From: Bacteroidales bacterium UBA6431
GTDB taxonomy: Bacteria; Bacteroidota; Bacteroidia; Bacteroidales; UBA932
Assembly (NCBI GenBank): GCA_002439095.1
Contig: DJOT01000052.1
Location: 18,571-46,736 of the forward strand
Direction: 5' to 3'
DNA length: 28,166 bases
The notes beneath the pieces are model-generated. The model did not search any database, was not told where the DNA came from, and saw nothing but the letters and a program-made list of their open reading frames with translations. Below are positions 8,444 to 16,467 of this stretch, piece by piece. Made by a program: the position numbers and the translations under genes. Positions within the stretch are counted from its first letter, which is position 1, and every line of letters starts with the position of its first letter.

Positions 8444-10324
8444 ATGAAAACAAAATACATTCTTATCGGCGCGCTTGTCGCCATGGCTTCCGCCTTGTCA
8501 TCCTGCTCGTCTTTCCTTGATGAGGAAAACATCTCCAACCAGTCGGCTGAGGCATACTTCGCTACGCCTGCCGGATATGAGAGCCTTGTGCGCGGTGCCT
8601 ACAACAGTCTCGCCAGCATATACAACACAACCACCTGGTACTCTTTGAGCCAGCTCGGGACGGACATTTCGACACAGAACAACGGAAATTCCACGAACCA
8701 GCTCAACCAGTATGTCACCTACTATAGCGACAATGCGACAGTGAGCGCCTATTGGGATGCCCTGTATGCCGCACTCAAGAATGCAAACGCTGCCATCGGC
8801 CGTGCTTCTTCCGTAATCACCAAAGAGACGGATCCGCGTGACGGTATGGATGCGTCGCTCCTTGCCAAGAGAGTGGCTGAGGCGAAGTACCTGCGTGCGC
8901 TTTTCCTTTTCGAGATCGTGCGCAATTTCGGCCAGGGGCCTCTTATCCTCGAAGAGACTATGTCTCCTTCTACCACTGCGGAACTTGACGGGCCGGAGAA
9001 GTTCTACGACCAGATACTCTCTGATCTTCAGGATGTTCTGGATTCAGACCTTCCGATGAGACAGCCTGCTTCCGAGCATGGAAGGGTATCGAAGGCCGCC
9101 GCCCTGCATCTGCGCTCTCTGGTGTACCTGACACGTGGCTATCAGTCTTATGGCAAAGGCAAGAGCGACTTCGATCTCGCCCTTGATGATGCCGAGATGG
9201 TGATAGAGAAGTCCGGCCACGCCCTTCTTGACGACTATGCAATGGTACATCGCCAGAGCAATGAGGTCAATGACGAAATCATCTTCTGCCTCAACTTCAA
9301 CAATGCTCCTGGCGCTTACACTAACATCTGGAGCGAGTTCTACCTCTTCGTCTACCGTGAGGGATGGCAGGACATAGCATTCTCTTCCATCTATTGCAAC
9401 GACTGGGCTTCCGTGATGCCTACGAAGTATGCCTATCTGCTCTTCGACTGGAAGAAAGACCACAGGGCCGAGGTGACATTCATGTCTCCGTACAACGGGG
9501 ATGCGGCCACTTCGATCGACGGTCGCCAGTATGGTGTGAACTATTTCCAGAGCACCAACAAGAACGGCACCGTGCCGGAGGGCGACCCGGTTCTCCTCTT
9601 CCCTGTGCCGCAGGACGGCAAGACATTCTCCAAGAAAGAGGGGTCAAGCGTCAGCTTCGACAACAATCACTTCTACACCGCTTCCGAGAAGAGCGCTGCG
9701 CAGACCGAGGGCCGTTATATCTACAACTACCCGACCGGCTCGCTTGCAGAGAAGTCCTATCGTAATGCCGGCAACGATGATTACTACATCACCGGCTACC
9801 AGAGCGGCAATGCTTCTTCAAGGGCCTGGAACCCGGTATGGAAGTTCAAAGACTGCTACACCCAGTTCAATGCTTCCGGAACCGTTTCCTATGGCAGCAG
9901 GGATATATACCTCGCCCGTCTGGCCGAGACTTACCTGATTGCCGCCGAGGCCGCTGTCAATCTCGAAGACAACGACAAGGCCCTCAGGTACATCAACAAG
10001 GTGCGTGAAAGGGCTGCCTTCGATGCTCCGGAGCCTGGCCTCAAGCTTTATGAGGGGACAGTCACCATCGATGACGTGCTTCAGGAAAGGGCTCTTGAAC
10101 TCTTCGGGGAGGTGTCCCGCTGGAACGACCTTACCCGTACCGGCAAGCTCGCCGAGAGGGTTCTCGAGTACAACTGGGATGTCAACAATATCTACGGCGG
10201 CATCATGAAGACCGACCTGAGCGCGGCGACCAACGTCAAGTTCAGCCTCCGTCCTATCCCGCTCTCCTGGCTGAACTCCCTGTCAAACGGCAAGGAACTC
10301 CACAACAATCCAGGCTGGGAATAG
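8444..10324 (+). CDS. SusD/RagB-family glycan-binding outer-membrane lipoprotein
   Basis: 626 residues. The lipoprotein signal ends in LSSC with Cys21 as the acylated residue, followed by SSFLDEEN. An acidic stretch this close after the Cys fits surface export in Bacteroidota. The SusD fold is recognised from the N-terminal segment with AYFATPAGYESLVRGAYNSL (about 37-56), the TPR helices (AEAKYLRALFLFEIVRNFG, and KAAALHLRSLVYLTRGYQ), a later ETYLIAAEAAVNL helix, the RERALELFGE-like segment VLQERALELFGEVSRWNDL, and the ending LHNNPGWE, which is typical of the family. It binds the target oligosaccharide at the cell surface and caps the SusC channel. It is the last gene of the operon and is followed by a strong terminator. 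Confidence 0.96.
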   Translation: MKTKYILIGALVAMASALSSCSSFLDEENISNQSAEAYFATPAGYESLVRGAYNSLASIYNTTTWYSLSQLGTDISTQNNGNSTNQLNQYVTYYSDNATVSAYWDALYAALKNANAAIGRASSVITKETDPRDGMDASLLAKRVAEAKYLRALFLFEIVRNFGQGPLILEETMSPSTTAELDGPEKFYDQILSDLQDVLDSDLPMRQPASEHGRVSKAAALHLRSLVYLTRGYQSYGKGKSDFDLALDDAEMVIEKSGHALLDDYAMVHRQSNEVNDEIIFCLNFNNAPGAYTNIWSEFYLFVYREGWQDIAFSSIYCNDWASVMPTKYAYLLFDWKKDHRAEVTFMSPYNGDAATSIDGRQYGVNYFQSTNKNGTVPEGDPVLLFPVPQDGKTFSKKEGSSVSFDNNHFYTASEKSAAQTEGRYIYNYPTGSLAEKSYRNAGNDDYYITGYQSGNASSRAWNPVWKFKDCYTQFNASGTVSYGSRDIYLARLAETYLIAAEAAVNLEDNDKALRYINKVRERAAFDAPEPGLKLYEGTVTIDDVLQERALELFGEVSRWNDLTRTGKLAERVLEYNWDVNNIYGGIMKTDLSAATNVKFSLRPIPLSWLNSLSNGKELHNNPGWE

Positions 10325-10385
10325 TTGTTGAAACTGCTGATTTCAGTAAGCGGCAACTTTTTTAAAGATTACTTAACGATTGCTT

Positions 10386-10420
10386 AAGGCAGGCCGGGCT
10401 TCCGGCCTGCCTTGATTTTT
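10386..10420 (+). terminator. Strong rho-independent terminator of the sigma-GH88-susCD operon
   Basis: AAGGCAGGCCGG (10386-10397) and CCGGCCTGCCTT (10402-10413) form a perfect 12-bp stem with a 4-nt loop, followed by GATTTTT. It lies 61 nt after the susD stop. Confidence 0.93.
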
Positions 10421-10584
10421 GCCCGGCAAACTCAATGTTTCCCGATTCCTGCGCAAACCTTCCGTCCAGCGAGTACCTTGTCCCGTGTGCCTCTCGTCAC
10501 ATTCCGAGCCCTTCCGTCACATCCTGTGCGCACGGGAGAGGACTTAGGTGCGTACGGAGCGGTGCAGGTGCTTGAAGCTAGTCT

Positions 10585-10706
10585 GAGGTAGGGGAGAAAA
10601 GAGGGAAAAACACCCCAACCTTTGCCGACTGGATGCCGCAGAGCGCCGTGCATTGGCGGTGCCTCCAGAAGGTAGGGGTAAAAATAGCCATAAATACCCC
10701 AACCTA
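10585..10706 (-). repeat. Two tandem copies (84-bp period) of the dispersed hairpin, minus orientation
   Basis: Hairpin one: GAGGTAGGGG (10585-10594), 18-nt spacer, CCCCAACCTT (10613-10622). Hairpin two: AAGGTAGGGG (10669-10678), 18-nt spacer, CCCCAACCTA (10697-10706). The start-to-start distance is exactly 84 bp. The 18-nt spacers are A-rich here, so the unit lies on the minus strand compared with the T-rich copies elsewhere. The 46-bp linker (10623-10668), when reverse-complemented, matches the linker at 27289-27334 at 34 of 46 positions by my hand alignment. Confidence 0.75.
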
Positions 10707-10846
10707 TGGCTGGTGTCCTCGCATGGACGAAGGTGACAGTGGCGAGGCTTTTGTTTCGAGCCCCAGCCCCCCCCCTGTGCCCTGCAGCACCTGCCGTCTG
10801 TCTATACGACTACCTCCTGCGCTTTATCTCTCTTACCCTCTGTCCC

Positions 10847-10963
10847 GTGCGCACGAAGTCAATACCGTGCGTGGAAAGGGCTCTCGTGCGCACGGGAATG
10901 GCGGAGAACTTTTGCCGTGCGCACCAAGGGGTCTGGTGCGCACCGTATCAGCTTCGTGCGCAC
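10847..10963. repeat. Cluster of five GTGCGCAC palindromes
   Basis: Exact 8-bp palindromes start at 10847, 10886, 10917, 10936 and 10956 (spacings 39, 31, 19 and 20 bp). A sixth lies at 10526 and a seventh at 27618 in the other repeat island. Several extend to CCGTGCGCACGG. An 8-mer is expected about once per 65 kb at equal base frequencies (more often in GC-rich DNA), so five within 117 bp is not chance. It could be a protein-binding array; the binder is unknown. Confidence 0.65.
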
Positions 10964-11099
10964 GGCGATGTTCCACGCCGCCATATTGTTCCACGGGCTG
11001 TCGGGATGGCAGACTGGTGGATCAGATGCCTGCTGCCAGCCCCGTCAGATTATTCCGTGGGTCGGCTAGCGGCTCTGAAAAGTCAGACTGCCGGCCCCG

Positions 11100-12971
11100 T
11101 CAGATCTTCCGGATTTTCATAGTGAATCCTCCAGAAGGGATCAGATCGAAATCCAAGGTGGACTTCGACGAGACTTTCTTGCGGCTTATTTCCACACTTC
11201 CGTCCTCCCCGTCCTGATATATGCAGGCCTCGAACTTGCCTTTTCCGAGAAACGAGCAGTCAAAAGTGAGCGCTCTCGGGTTGGTGTTGGTGATGCCGCC
11301 GACATACCAGACATCGCCTTTGCGACGGGCCACAACGGCGGATTCTCCGATCTCTCCGCAGAGGAACTCCGTCTGATCCCATACGGTAGGGAGATCTTTC
11401 CAGAACTCAAGCTCCGGACGGTAGTGGTCTTCAGTCAGGCGCTCGTTCCAGAAGAGGAACTGGGCCGGGCTGTAGTAGATGACGGCGAGCGCAAGCCGGT
11501 GCGCGAAGCTCGTCTGCAGAGTCTTGCGTGCGAATCCGGGGGTGAAGTCTCCGGCACCGATGGTGTATCTGGTGTACGGAAGCATAGTGGAATGGTCGGC
11601 GTTCGGCTCCTGCTCCGTGCCGTGGATTCCCTCCTGGGTGAGAAGGTTAGGCCACTTGCGGCTGAGCCCGTCAGGGCGGTAGGCGTCGTGGATGTCCACA
11701 AGAAGGTGGTATTTTGCCGCTTTTGCCACGAGCTCCTCCGTCCATTCCTGCCACTCCTGCGTGCCCACGTTGACAAAACCCGGTTTGATGCCCTTGATTC
11801 CCCATTTCTCATAGAGAGGGAAAATCTCGTCTGCATATCTCTCACAGCCCTCATGGTTGACATACAGGAAGATGCCGACATTGTGCTCCTGGCCGTACTT
11901 TATGATGGCCTGCAGGTCGAGTCCCGGGTGGCCCGGGCGTGGCTCTCCGGTGGACGGGTTGGTGACGTTCACCTTGCCCGGATAGGATTCCTGGGAGAAT
12001 GCCTTGCCATACCATCCCCAGTCGAAGATCATATAGTCTATGCCCATGGACTCGCAGTAGTCTATCATCTTGTAGGCTTCCGGGGTGGAGATTGTGGTCT
12101 CGCGCATGGCGGTGCCGGGCTTTATCCACTCCGTGTCTTCTATGGCGCACGGCTCGCTGAGATTGTAGGTCAGGTAATTGTTGATCATCAGGTCGCCGGG
12201 TTTGTCGGACAGACTGATGACCCGCCAGCCGCTCGTCAGCCCGTCATCCCCCTTGGCCTCACCGCGCAGTCTGATCTTTAATATGTTGGCGCGTCCGTAA
12301 GCTGCGTCCACATAAGCCCGGGGATAGTGGTTGCAGCCGGCTTCCATGATGGCTCCGTAGATTCCGTCCGCAGTCTTGCATGTGAGCGGAAGTTCGCATC
12401 CCGGGGCGATTTCGGACGGGTAGACCTTGTAGTATTTGCCCTCATGTCCGTGGGATTCCCAAACTGAAGAAAACTTGGGGAATGAGAATTCCGTGTTCTC
12501 GCCCGTCAGCACGATTTTCTCAAGCCCCGGCTGGGAAGGGATCTCGTAGCGGAAGGCGGCCCCCTCATTGTAGGCCCGGAAAACTATGTCCATGCGCTGT
12601 CCCGGGTAGAGAGTCTCCTTGAGGGAGACCCGCATCTCGTTGTAGTTGTCCGGGTAAGTGGACTGTTCTCCGTATACAGGAGTCCATTCACTGCGGTGTT
12701 CGGAGTATTTGACATCCTCCACGGCAAGATAATGCTTCAGTTCGGCTGTTCCCCCGAGGTCGAAGCCGAGGTGGGAGGGGAGCAGGAATGGCTTTCCGTC
12801 GTACCTGATCTCGTAGAAAGGGGAGTCTCCGGGGTATATAGGGCCTCCTGAAGGGGCCTGACGCAGCAGGGAAAAACCTATCTCGACCTTCCCGTCGGGA
12901 GAACTGAGCTGTTGTGCGGCTGCCCCGGTGCACAGGCAGGCGAGGCAGGCCATAATCAATGTCCTATTCAT
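11100..12971 (-). CDS. GH97-family glycoside hydrolase (first of two in the operon)
   Basis: 623 residues with a signal peptide (cleavage near AAAQ, residue 20), so periplasmic. The N-terminal beta-sandwich holds AFRYEIP (139-145). The TIM barrel holds FDWGWYG (316-322) and VDIHDAYRPDG (425-435), then WPNLLTQEG and GTE (451-453). From my memory of the SusB pattern (HE508AVRPTG to GTE532, 24 residues apart), the general acid is Glu453 and a calcium ligand is Glu447. The position of SusB base Glu508 is Asp429 here. Glu374 in VNHEG may match SusB Glu439. The position of the nucleophile Asp in retaining members is Gly398, so an inverting mechanism is more likely. GH97 activities include alpha-glucosidase, alpha-galactosidase and beta-L-arabinopyranosidase; the substrate is open. 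It is the last gene of the minus-strand operon and overlaps the upstream gene by 8 bp. Confidence 0.92.
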   Translation of the reverse strand: MNRTLIMACLACLCTGAAAQQLSSPDGKVEIGFSLLRQAPSGGPIYPGDSPFYEIRYDGKPFLLPSHLGFDLGGTAELKHYLAVEDVKYSEHRSEWTPVYGEQSTYPDNYNEMRVSLKETLYPGQRMDIVFRAYNEGAAFRYEIPSQPGLEKIVLTGENTEFSFPKFSSVWESHGHEGKYYKVYPSEIAPGCELPLTCKTADGIYGAIMEAGCNHYPRAYVDAAYGRANILKIRLRGEAKGDDGLTSGWRVISLSDKPGDLMINNYLTYNLSEPCAIEDTEWIKPGTAMRETTISTPEAYKMIDYCESMGIDYMIFDWGWYGKAFSQESYPGKVNVTNPSTGEPRPGHPGLDLQAIIKYGQEHNVGIFLYVNHEGCERYADEIFPLYEKWGIKGIKPGFVNVGTQEWQEWTEELVAKAAKYHLLVDIHDAYRPDGLSRKWPNLLTQEGIHGTEQEPNADHSTMLPYTRYTIGAGDFTPGFARKTLQTSFAHRLALAVIYYSPAQFLFWNERLTEDHYRPELEFWKDLPTVWDQTEFLCGEIGESAVVARRKGDVWYVGGITNTNPRALTFDCSFLGKGKFEACIYQDGEDGSVEISRKKVSSKSTLDFDLIPSGGFTMKIRKI

Positions 12972-14542
12972 AAATCAAGAATGTTCTTCTTACAGGTTCA
13001 GCCGTCTTGACAGGGTTCTCTCCGGTACGTCCGTACTGCCAGGCCACGACTGAGACTTCCACAGGATATTTAGCCTTCGGCGGCATCTTCTCGAACACGA
13101 GCCTGTCTCCCTCCACGCGTACAGGGCCGCTCTCGGCATAGAAACCGACTTTCAGCCCGCTGTCCGAGGAAGCGGCCAAAGGAATGGATTTGGCCCCTTT
13201 CTTGACATCGGCGAGAGGAGCGAAATTGATATGCTGCTCTTTCCCCTCCGTAAGCCGTATCGGCAGGGTTATGCGTGCCTGCTGCACGGCAGGACGATAT
13301 TCGCTGTCGCCGTCGTGCTTGATGCAGAAGTCGATGAACACTTCTTTTTCTTCCCAGGTGGCCATCCTGTTCCACGAGATGGTCAAGGTCGTGTCGTTGG
13401 ACACCACGGCCGGAGCAGCTATTATTTCAAGATACGGCTCTCCGGATGCATGTCCGATCGGAGTTCCAGGTTCTTGGCGGCTCCACATCTTGTGTCTCGG
13501 GCTGCCGCCGTCCACTTTGTCGTAGAAGAACGGCTTGAGGTTCAAAGTAAGCCCGTCCTCTTCAGTACGGAGCGCTGGATGGAGCTGCATGTGCGTGTTT
13601 TGCTGTTTTACGGGTTCACCTCCCTGCATCACTCCCACCAATTGTCTTTTGAGTCCTCTGAAACGTGCACCGTACCTCATGGTGGCCTGTGCCATCTCCT
13701 TGTCGAAAGTCCAGAAAGCCTCTGAAGGGTCGCCCTTATATTTGCCGACTGGTGCTGGGCTGAATGACGGAGCCTCATCTCCTTTCCATCTTTCGACGAG
13801 CCAGCCTGTCTTGGTCGGATCCTGGTGTCCGTACTTGAGGGCCTTGCGGATAAACAGGGCTATGAAGGCGTTCTTCTCCAGGACAGGCGAGCATGCCGAG
13901 AGGTGTCAGAGGATGCTCTGAGCGCTCTTTCAGCCCGTTGAACGCCCAGTTCTGCGCGGATTCGTATTCGCCCATGGTCTCAAGGCAGGGGATTGTGTCA
14001 ATGGTCCGGGAGCCCCAGATGTCCGGACAGAAGTTGCCGTCGCGGTGGTATGGCCATTGTCCGCTGGTGGAGATGCAGGCGAGAACCCTCTCCGGGCGGG
14101 ATGCCGCCATATAATATGGTGCGCTTGCCGCTGCGGAGTGCCCCAGACCTATGATCGGGGCGGTCTCCAACTCTTTGTAGCCGGAAATTCTCGCCAGATC
14201 CCCGAGAGCCTGGTCGAGTCCCTCCCATGCTCCGTCGGTGAAGTCGAAGAAGAGGTTGTAGCGGGGGCAGATCCAGAGTTCAGCTACGCCGAGGCGGCCC
14301 ATCTCCTTGCGGAAGTCCTTGTCCTCGAGGATGCTGATCTCCTCCATGTTGTGCTGGGAGACGATGATGGCCTTCACCTCACGGCAGTTCTCCGGAATCC
14401 ACAGATATGCCACCGGATGTTTGTATTTCGGGGCCTTGGATGTGTTGTGCAGGTCGGTCTTCCACTGCCATATTCCATCCTGGGCAGAGGCTGCCAGGCA
14501 GGACAAGGTGAGGATGATAAAAGCGATTATGTATTTTCTCAT
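12964..14542 (-). pseudogene. Secreted alpha/beta hydrolase-like gene interrupted by a frameshift
   Basis: Two adjoining open frames make up one protein of about 525 residues. The N-terminal frame (14542 to 13775) has a signal peptide (about 1-20), an alpha/beta hydrolase core with a probable nucleophile Ser136 in GLGHSAA, and CPRYNLFFDFTDGAWEGLDQ. At about 13870-13890 its sense ends (after PLGMLACPG) and continues one frame over as EKNAFIALFIRKALKYGHQ, then WLVERWKGDEAPSF and FWTFDKEMAQAT, into the C-terminal frame that stops at 12964. This part is beta-rich (NDTTLTISWNRM and later). Restoring the frame requires removing one base or adding two. The start overlaps the GH97 stop by ATGA (14539-14542) and the end overlaps the next GH97 start by 8 bp, so position in the operon is normal. 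It may be a real lesion, a strain polymorphism or a sequencing error. The neighbours are intact. Substrate unknown; an esterase acting on decorated sugars is a guess. Confidence 0.8.
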
Positions 14543-16467
14543 AATGCTTGGTTCTTATACTTCTTAATGTTCTCGGAACTTCCGGCCACAGGGACAATCC
14601 TGACTGCCGCGCCGCCGCTGTCGCACAAGTTGAAGCGGAGGGTGTCGCCGGAAGAGACCATATACTTTGACACGCGGACCTTGGTGCGTGTCGGGATGGA
14701 CTTGTCCCCATCGGTGTATATCTCCGCCACGAATTTGCCTTCCGGGAGGAAGTCGAGGCTTACCTCAGCCTTCCTGCCGGCGTTGGTGATGCTCCCGATG
14801 AACCACTCGTCCCCGTGCCTGCGGGCCATGGTCACATATTCGCCCGGTTCGCCTTCGAGCACCTTGCTCTCGTCCCATACGGTGTAGACATCGTCAAAGA
14901 ACTTGAGTTCCGGCTCGTCCTGGCTGTCGGACGGCTTGTCGTACCAGTACAGGAGCTGGAGCGGGCTGTAGTAGATGGCTGCAAGCGCTAGCTGATGTGC
15001 AGGGGTCGTCTTGATGGTCTTTGAGCGTGGCACTCCGTGGGCATCCTCGTCCGCAGCAAGCTTCCCGAAATCCTGGCGGTAGTAGCAGATGGTGTAGTCG
15101 GCCGGGCCGGCCACGTACCGGGTGAACGGGAGCATGGTATTGTTGAACGCGTCGGGGAACTCCTCATTGCCCCTCACTCCCTCCTGGGTCATCAGGTTAG
15201 GCCATGTGCGGCTGACACCCGTAGGGCGGTACTCGTCATGGATGTCCACCATCAGCCCGTATTCGGCGCACTTGCGCACAGCCTCGTGCATCCAGCGTGT
15301 CCACACCTGCGAGCCCACCTGTACGAAGCCGAACTTCACTCCGGCGACTCCCCATGACTTGAAGAGAGGCAGGATCTCATCGAGCTGCTGCTGAAGTGCG
15401 CGCTGGTTGACATACAGGAGGACACCGATCCCCTTGGAGCGGGCGTAATCGATCACGGCCTGCAGGTCGAGCGCGTGAGGATCCGGGTTGCGGCGCGGGT
15501 CGAGCGTCACGGTAGTGGCGTCCGAGGCCTTGTCATATTCGAATCCGTACCAGCCGGCGTCGAAGAGCACATATTGGAGATTGTGCTTCTCGGCGAAGTC
15601 CACGACGTTCCGGCCGCCTTCTGTGGTAAGGGTTACTTCGCGCATCACCTTGCCCGGCTTTATCCATGTCGGGTTCTTGATGGCGCAAGGCGGGTTGAGG
15701 TTGTACAGGATATAGTTGTGCTCGAGTATGTCTCCGGCTTTCTTGCCGTACATCACGAACCTCCACGGGGCATCGTAAGGCGCCACGTCCTCGACCGGGC
15801 CGTACATCGCGGCCCTTATGGTGTTGGGCTTGTCCGGAGAGAGCTTGAACTTGGTGCGGACATAGTCCACGACTCCGGCCTCGCCCAGGCAGGCGAAACT
15901 CCCATCGGGAAGTTTGAGCAGAAGAGGACGGTCTGACTCCCCGTCGCCGGGCCAGTCACGCAGCGGCAGCACGGAATATTCCGTCTGGGCGCGCGGGGTG
16001 AAGTAGGCGAGCGTCCCCTCCGGGAGGGTGTACTCTGTATACTCGTCTGTCACCTTGAAATAACCTCCGTAGATGCGGTAGCGGAAGGCCATGCCCTCAT
16101 CGTAGGCCCTCAGAACAAGGGTGAAAGCCCGTTTGTCACCGGAATTGATGTCGATTTCCCAGCTGTTGTAGACATCCGGAATCTCCGCCCTCTCACCGTA
16201 TACAGGCCGCCAGGTGTCATCGTTTTTTCCCAGGGAGCGGACAGAGGCTATCGTGAGCCCGTCAAGAAGCGGCCTGCCGACTTCCAGTCCGAGCACGGAA
16301 GGCTGCACAATCGTCTTCCCGTTCCAGGAGATGCTGTATTCGATTCTTCCCGAATCATCCTTGACCGTGAGAGTTCCTTTCCCGTCCGGGGAGGTCATCG
16401 TCACGGTTTCCGCCAATGCCGGAAGACCCGCTGCCACGCAGGCCAATGTCAAAAGTATCTTTCTCAT
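14539..16467 (-). CDS. GH97-family glycoside hydrolase (second copy, altered catalytic positions)
   Basis: 642 residues from the ATG at 16467. The frame is open 36 codons further up, but the chosen start gives a clean signal peptide (MRKILLTLACVAAGLPALA) and an ATGA overlap with the GH92 stop. Family marks: AFRYRI in the beta-sandwich, FDAGWYG (302-308), VDIHDEYRPTG (407-417), WPNLMTQEG and GNE. By the SusB spacing rule the acid is Glu435 and a calcium ligand is Glu429. Asp411 stands at the position of SusB base Glu508. The residue aligned with SusB Glu439 is Arg356 (VNQR), and the nucleophile position of retaining members is Gly380. It therefore lacks both Glu bases of SusB and the retaining Asp. 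Activity may depend on Asp411, or be changed. It is clearly paralogous to the GH97 at 11100-12971 but well diverged from it. Confidence 0.92.
   Translation of the reverse strand: MRKILLTLACVAAGLPALAETVTMTSPDGKGTLTVKDDSGRIEYSISWNGKTIVQPSVLGLEVGRPLLDGLTIASVRSLGKNDDTWRPVYGERAEIPDVYNSWEIDINSGDKRAFTLVLRAYDEGMAFRYRIYGGYFKVTDEYTEYTLPEGTLAYFTPRAQTEYSVLPLRDWPGDGESDRPLLLKLPDGSFACLGEAGVVDYVRTKFKLSPDKPNTIRAAMYGPVEDVAPYDAPWRFVMYGKKAGDILEHNYILYNLNPPCAIKNPTWIKPGKVMREVTLTTEGGRNVVDFAEKHNLQYVLFDAGWYGFEYDKASDATTVTLDPRRNPDPHALDLQAVIDYARSKGIGVLLYVNQRALQQQLDEILPLFKSWGVAGVKFGFVQVGSQVWTRWMHEAVRKCAEYGLMVDIHDEYRPTGVSRTWPNLMTQEGVRGNEEFPDAFNNTMLPFTRYVAGPADYTICYYRQDFGKLAADEDAHGVPRSKTIKTTPAHQLALAAIYYSPLQLLYWYDKPSDSQDEPELKFFDDVYTVWDESKVLEGEPGEYVTMARRHGDEWFIGSITNAGRKAEVSLDFLPEGKFVAEIYTDGDKSIPTRTKVRVSKYMVSSGDTLRFNLCDSGGAAVRIVPVAGSSENIKKYKNQAL

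Larger units (their letters stand above)
10421..11099. other. GC-rich non-coding island between convergent operons
   Basis: No supportable gene. The stretch contains two tandem hairpin units (10585-10706), six exact copies of the palindrome GTGCGCAC (at 10526, 10847, 10886, 10917, 10936 and 10956), and an 18-nt direct repeat with one mismatch, CTGCCRGCCCCGTCAGAT, at 11033-11050 and 11088-11105. The second copy of that direct repeat runs into the stop region of the GH97 gene. Open frames crossing the island (for example 10633-11217) read straight through these repeats and are not credible. I see no rho-independent terminator for the minus-strand operon. Confidence 0.6.

Noticed and set aside
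10585..10706. Hairpins considered as integron attC sites
   Set aside because: No integrase gene, no gene cassettes between units, and no attC-like core sites recognised; the units are back to back with no cargo.
10633..11217. 194-codon open frame across the repeat island
   Set aside because: Reads through the hairpin unit, five GTGCGCAC palindromes and into the antisense of GH97; no protein-like features.
12964..13695. C-terminal open frame considered as a separate gene
   Set aside because: Its first Met is inside a continuous protein sense that extends upstream without a start and joins the N-terminal frame by one frameshift; it has no signal peptide although its neighbours are secreted.
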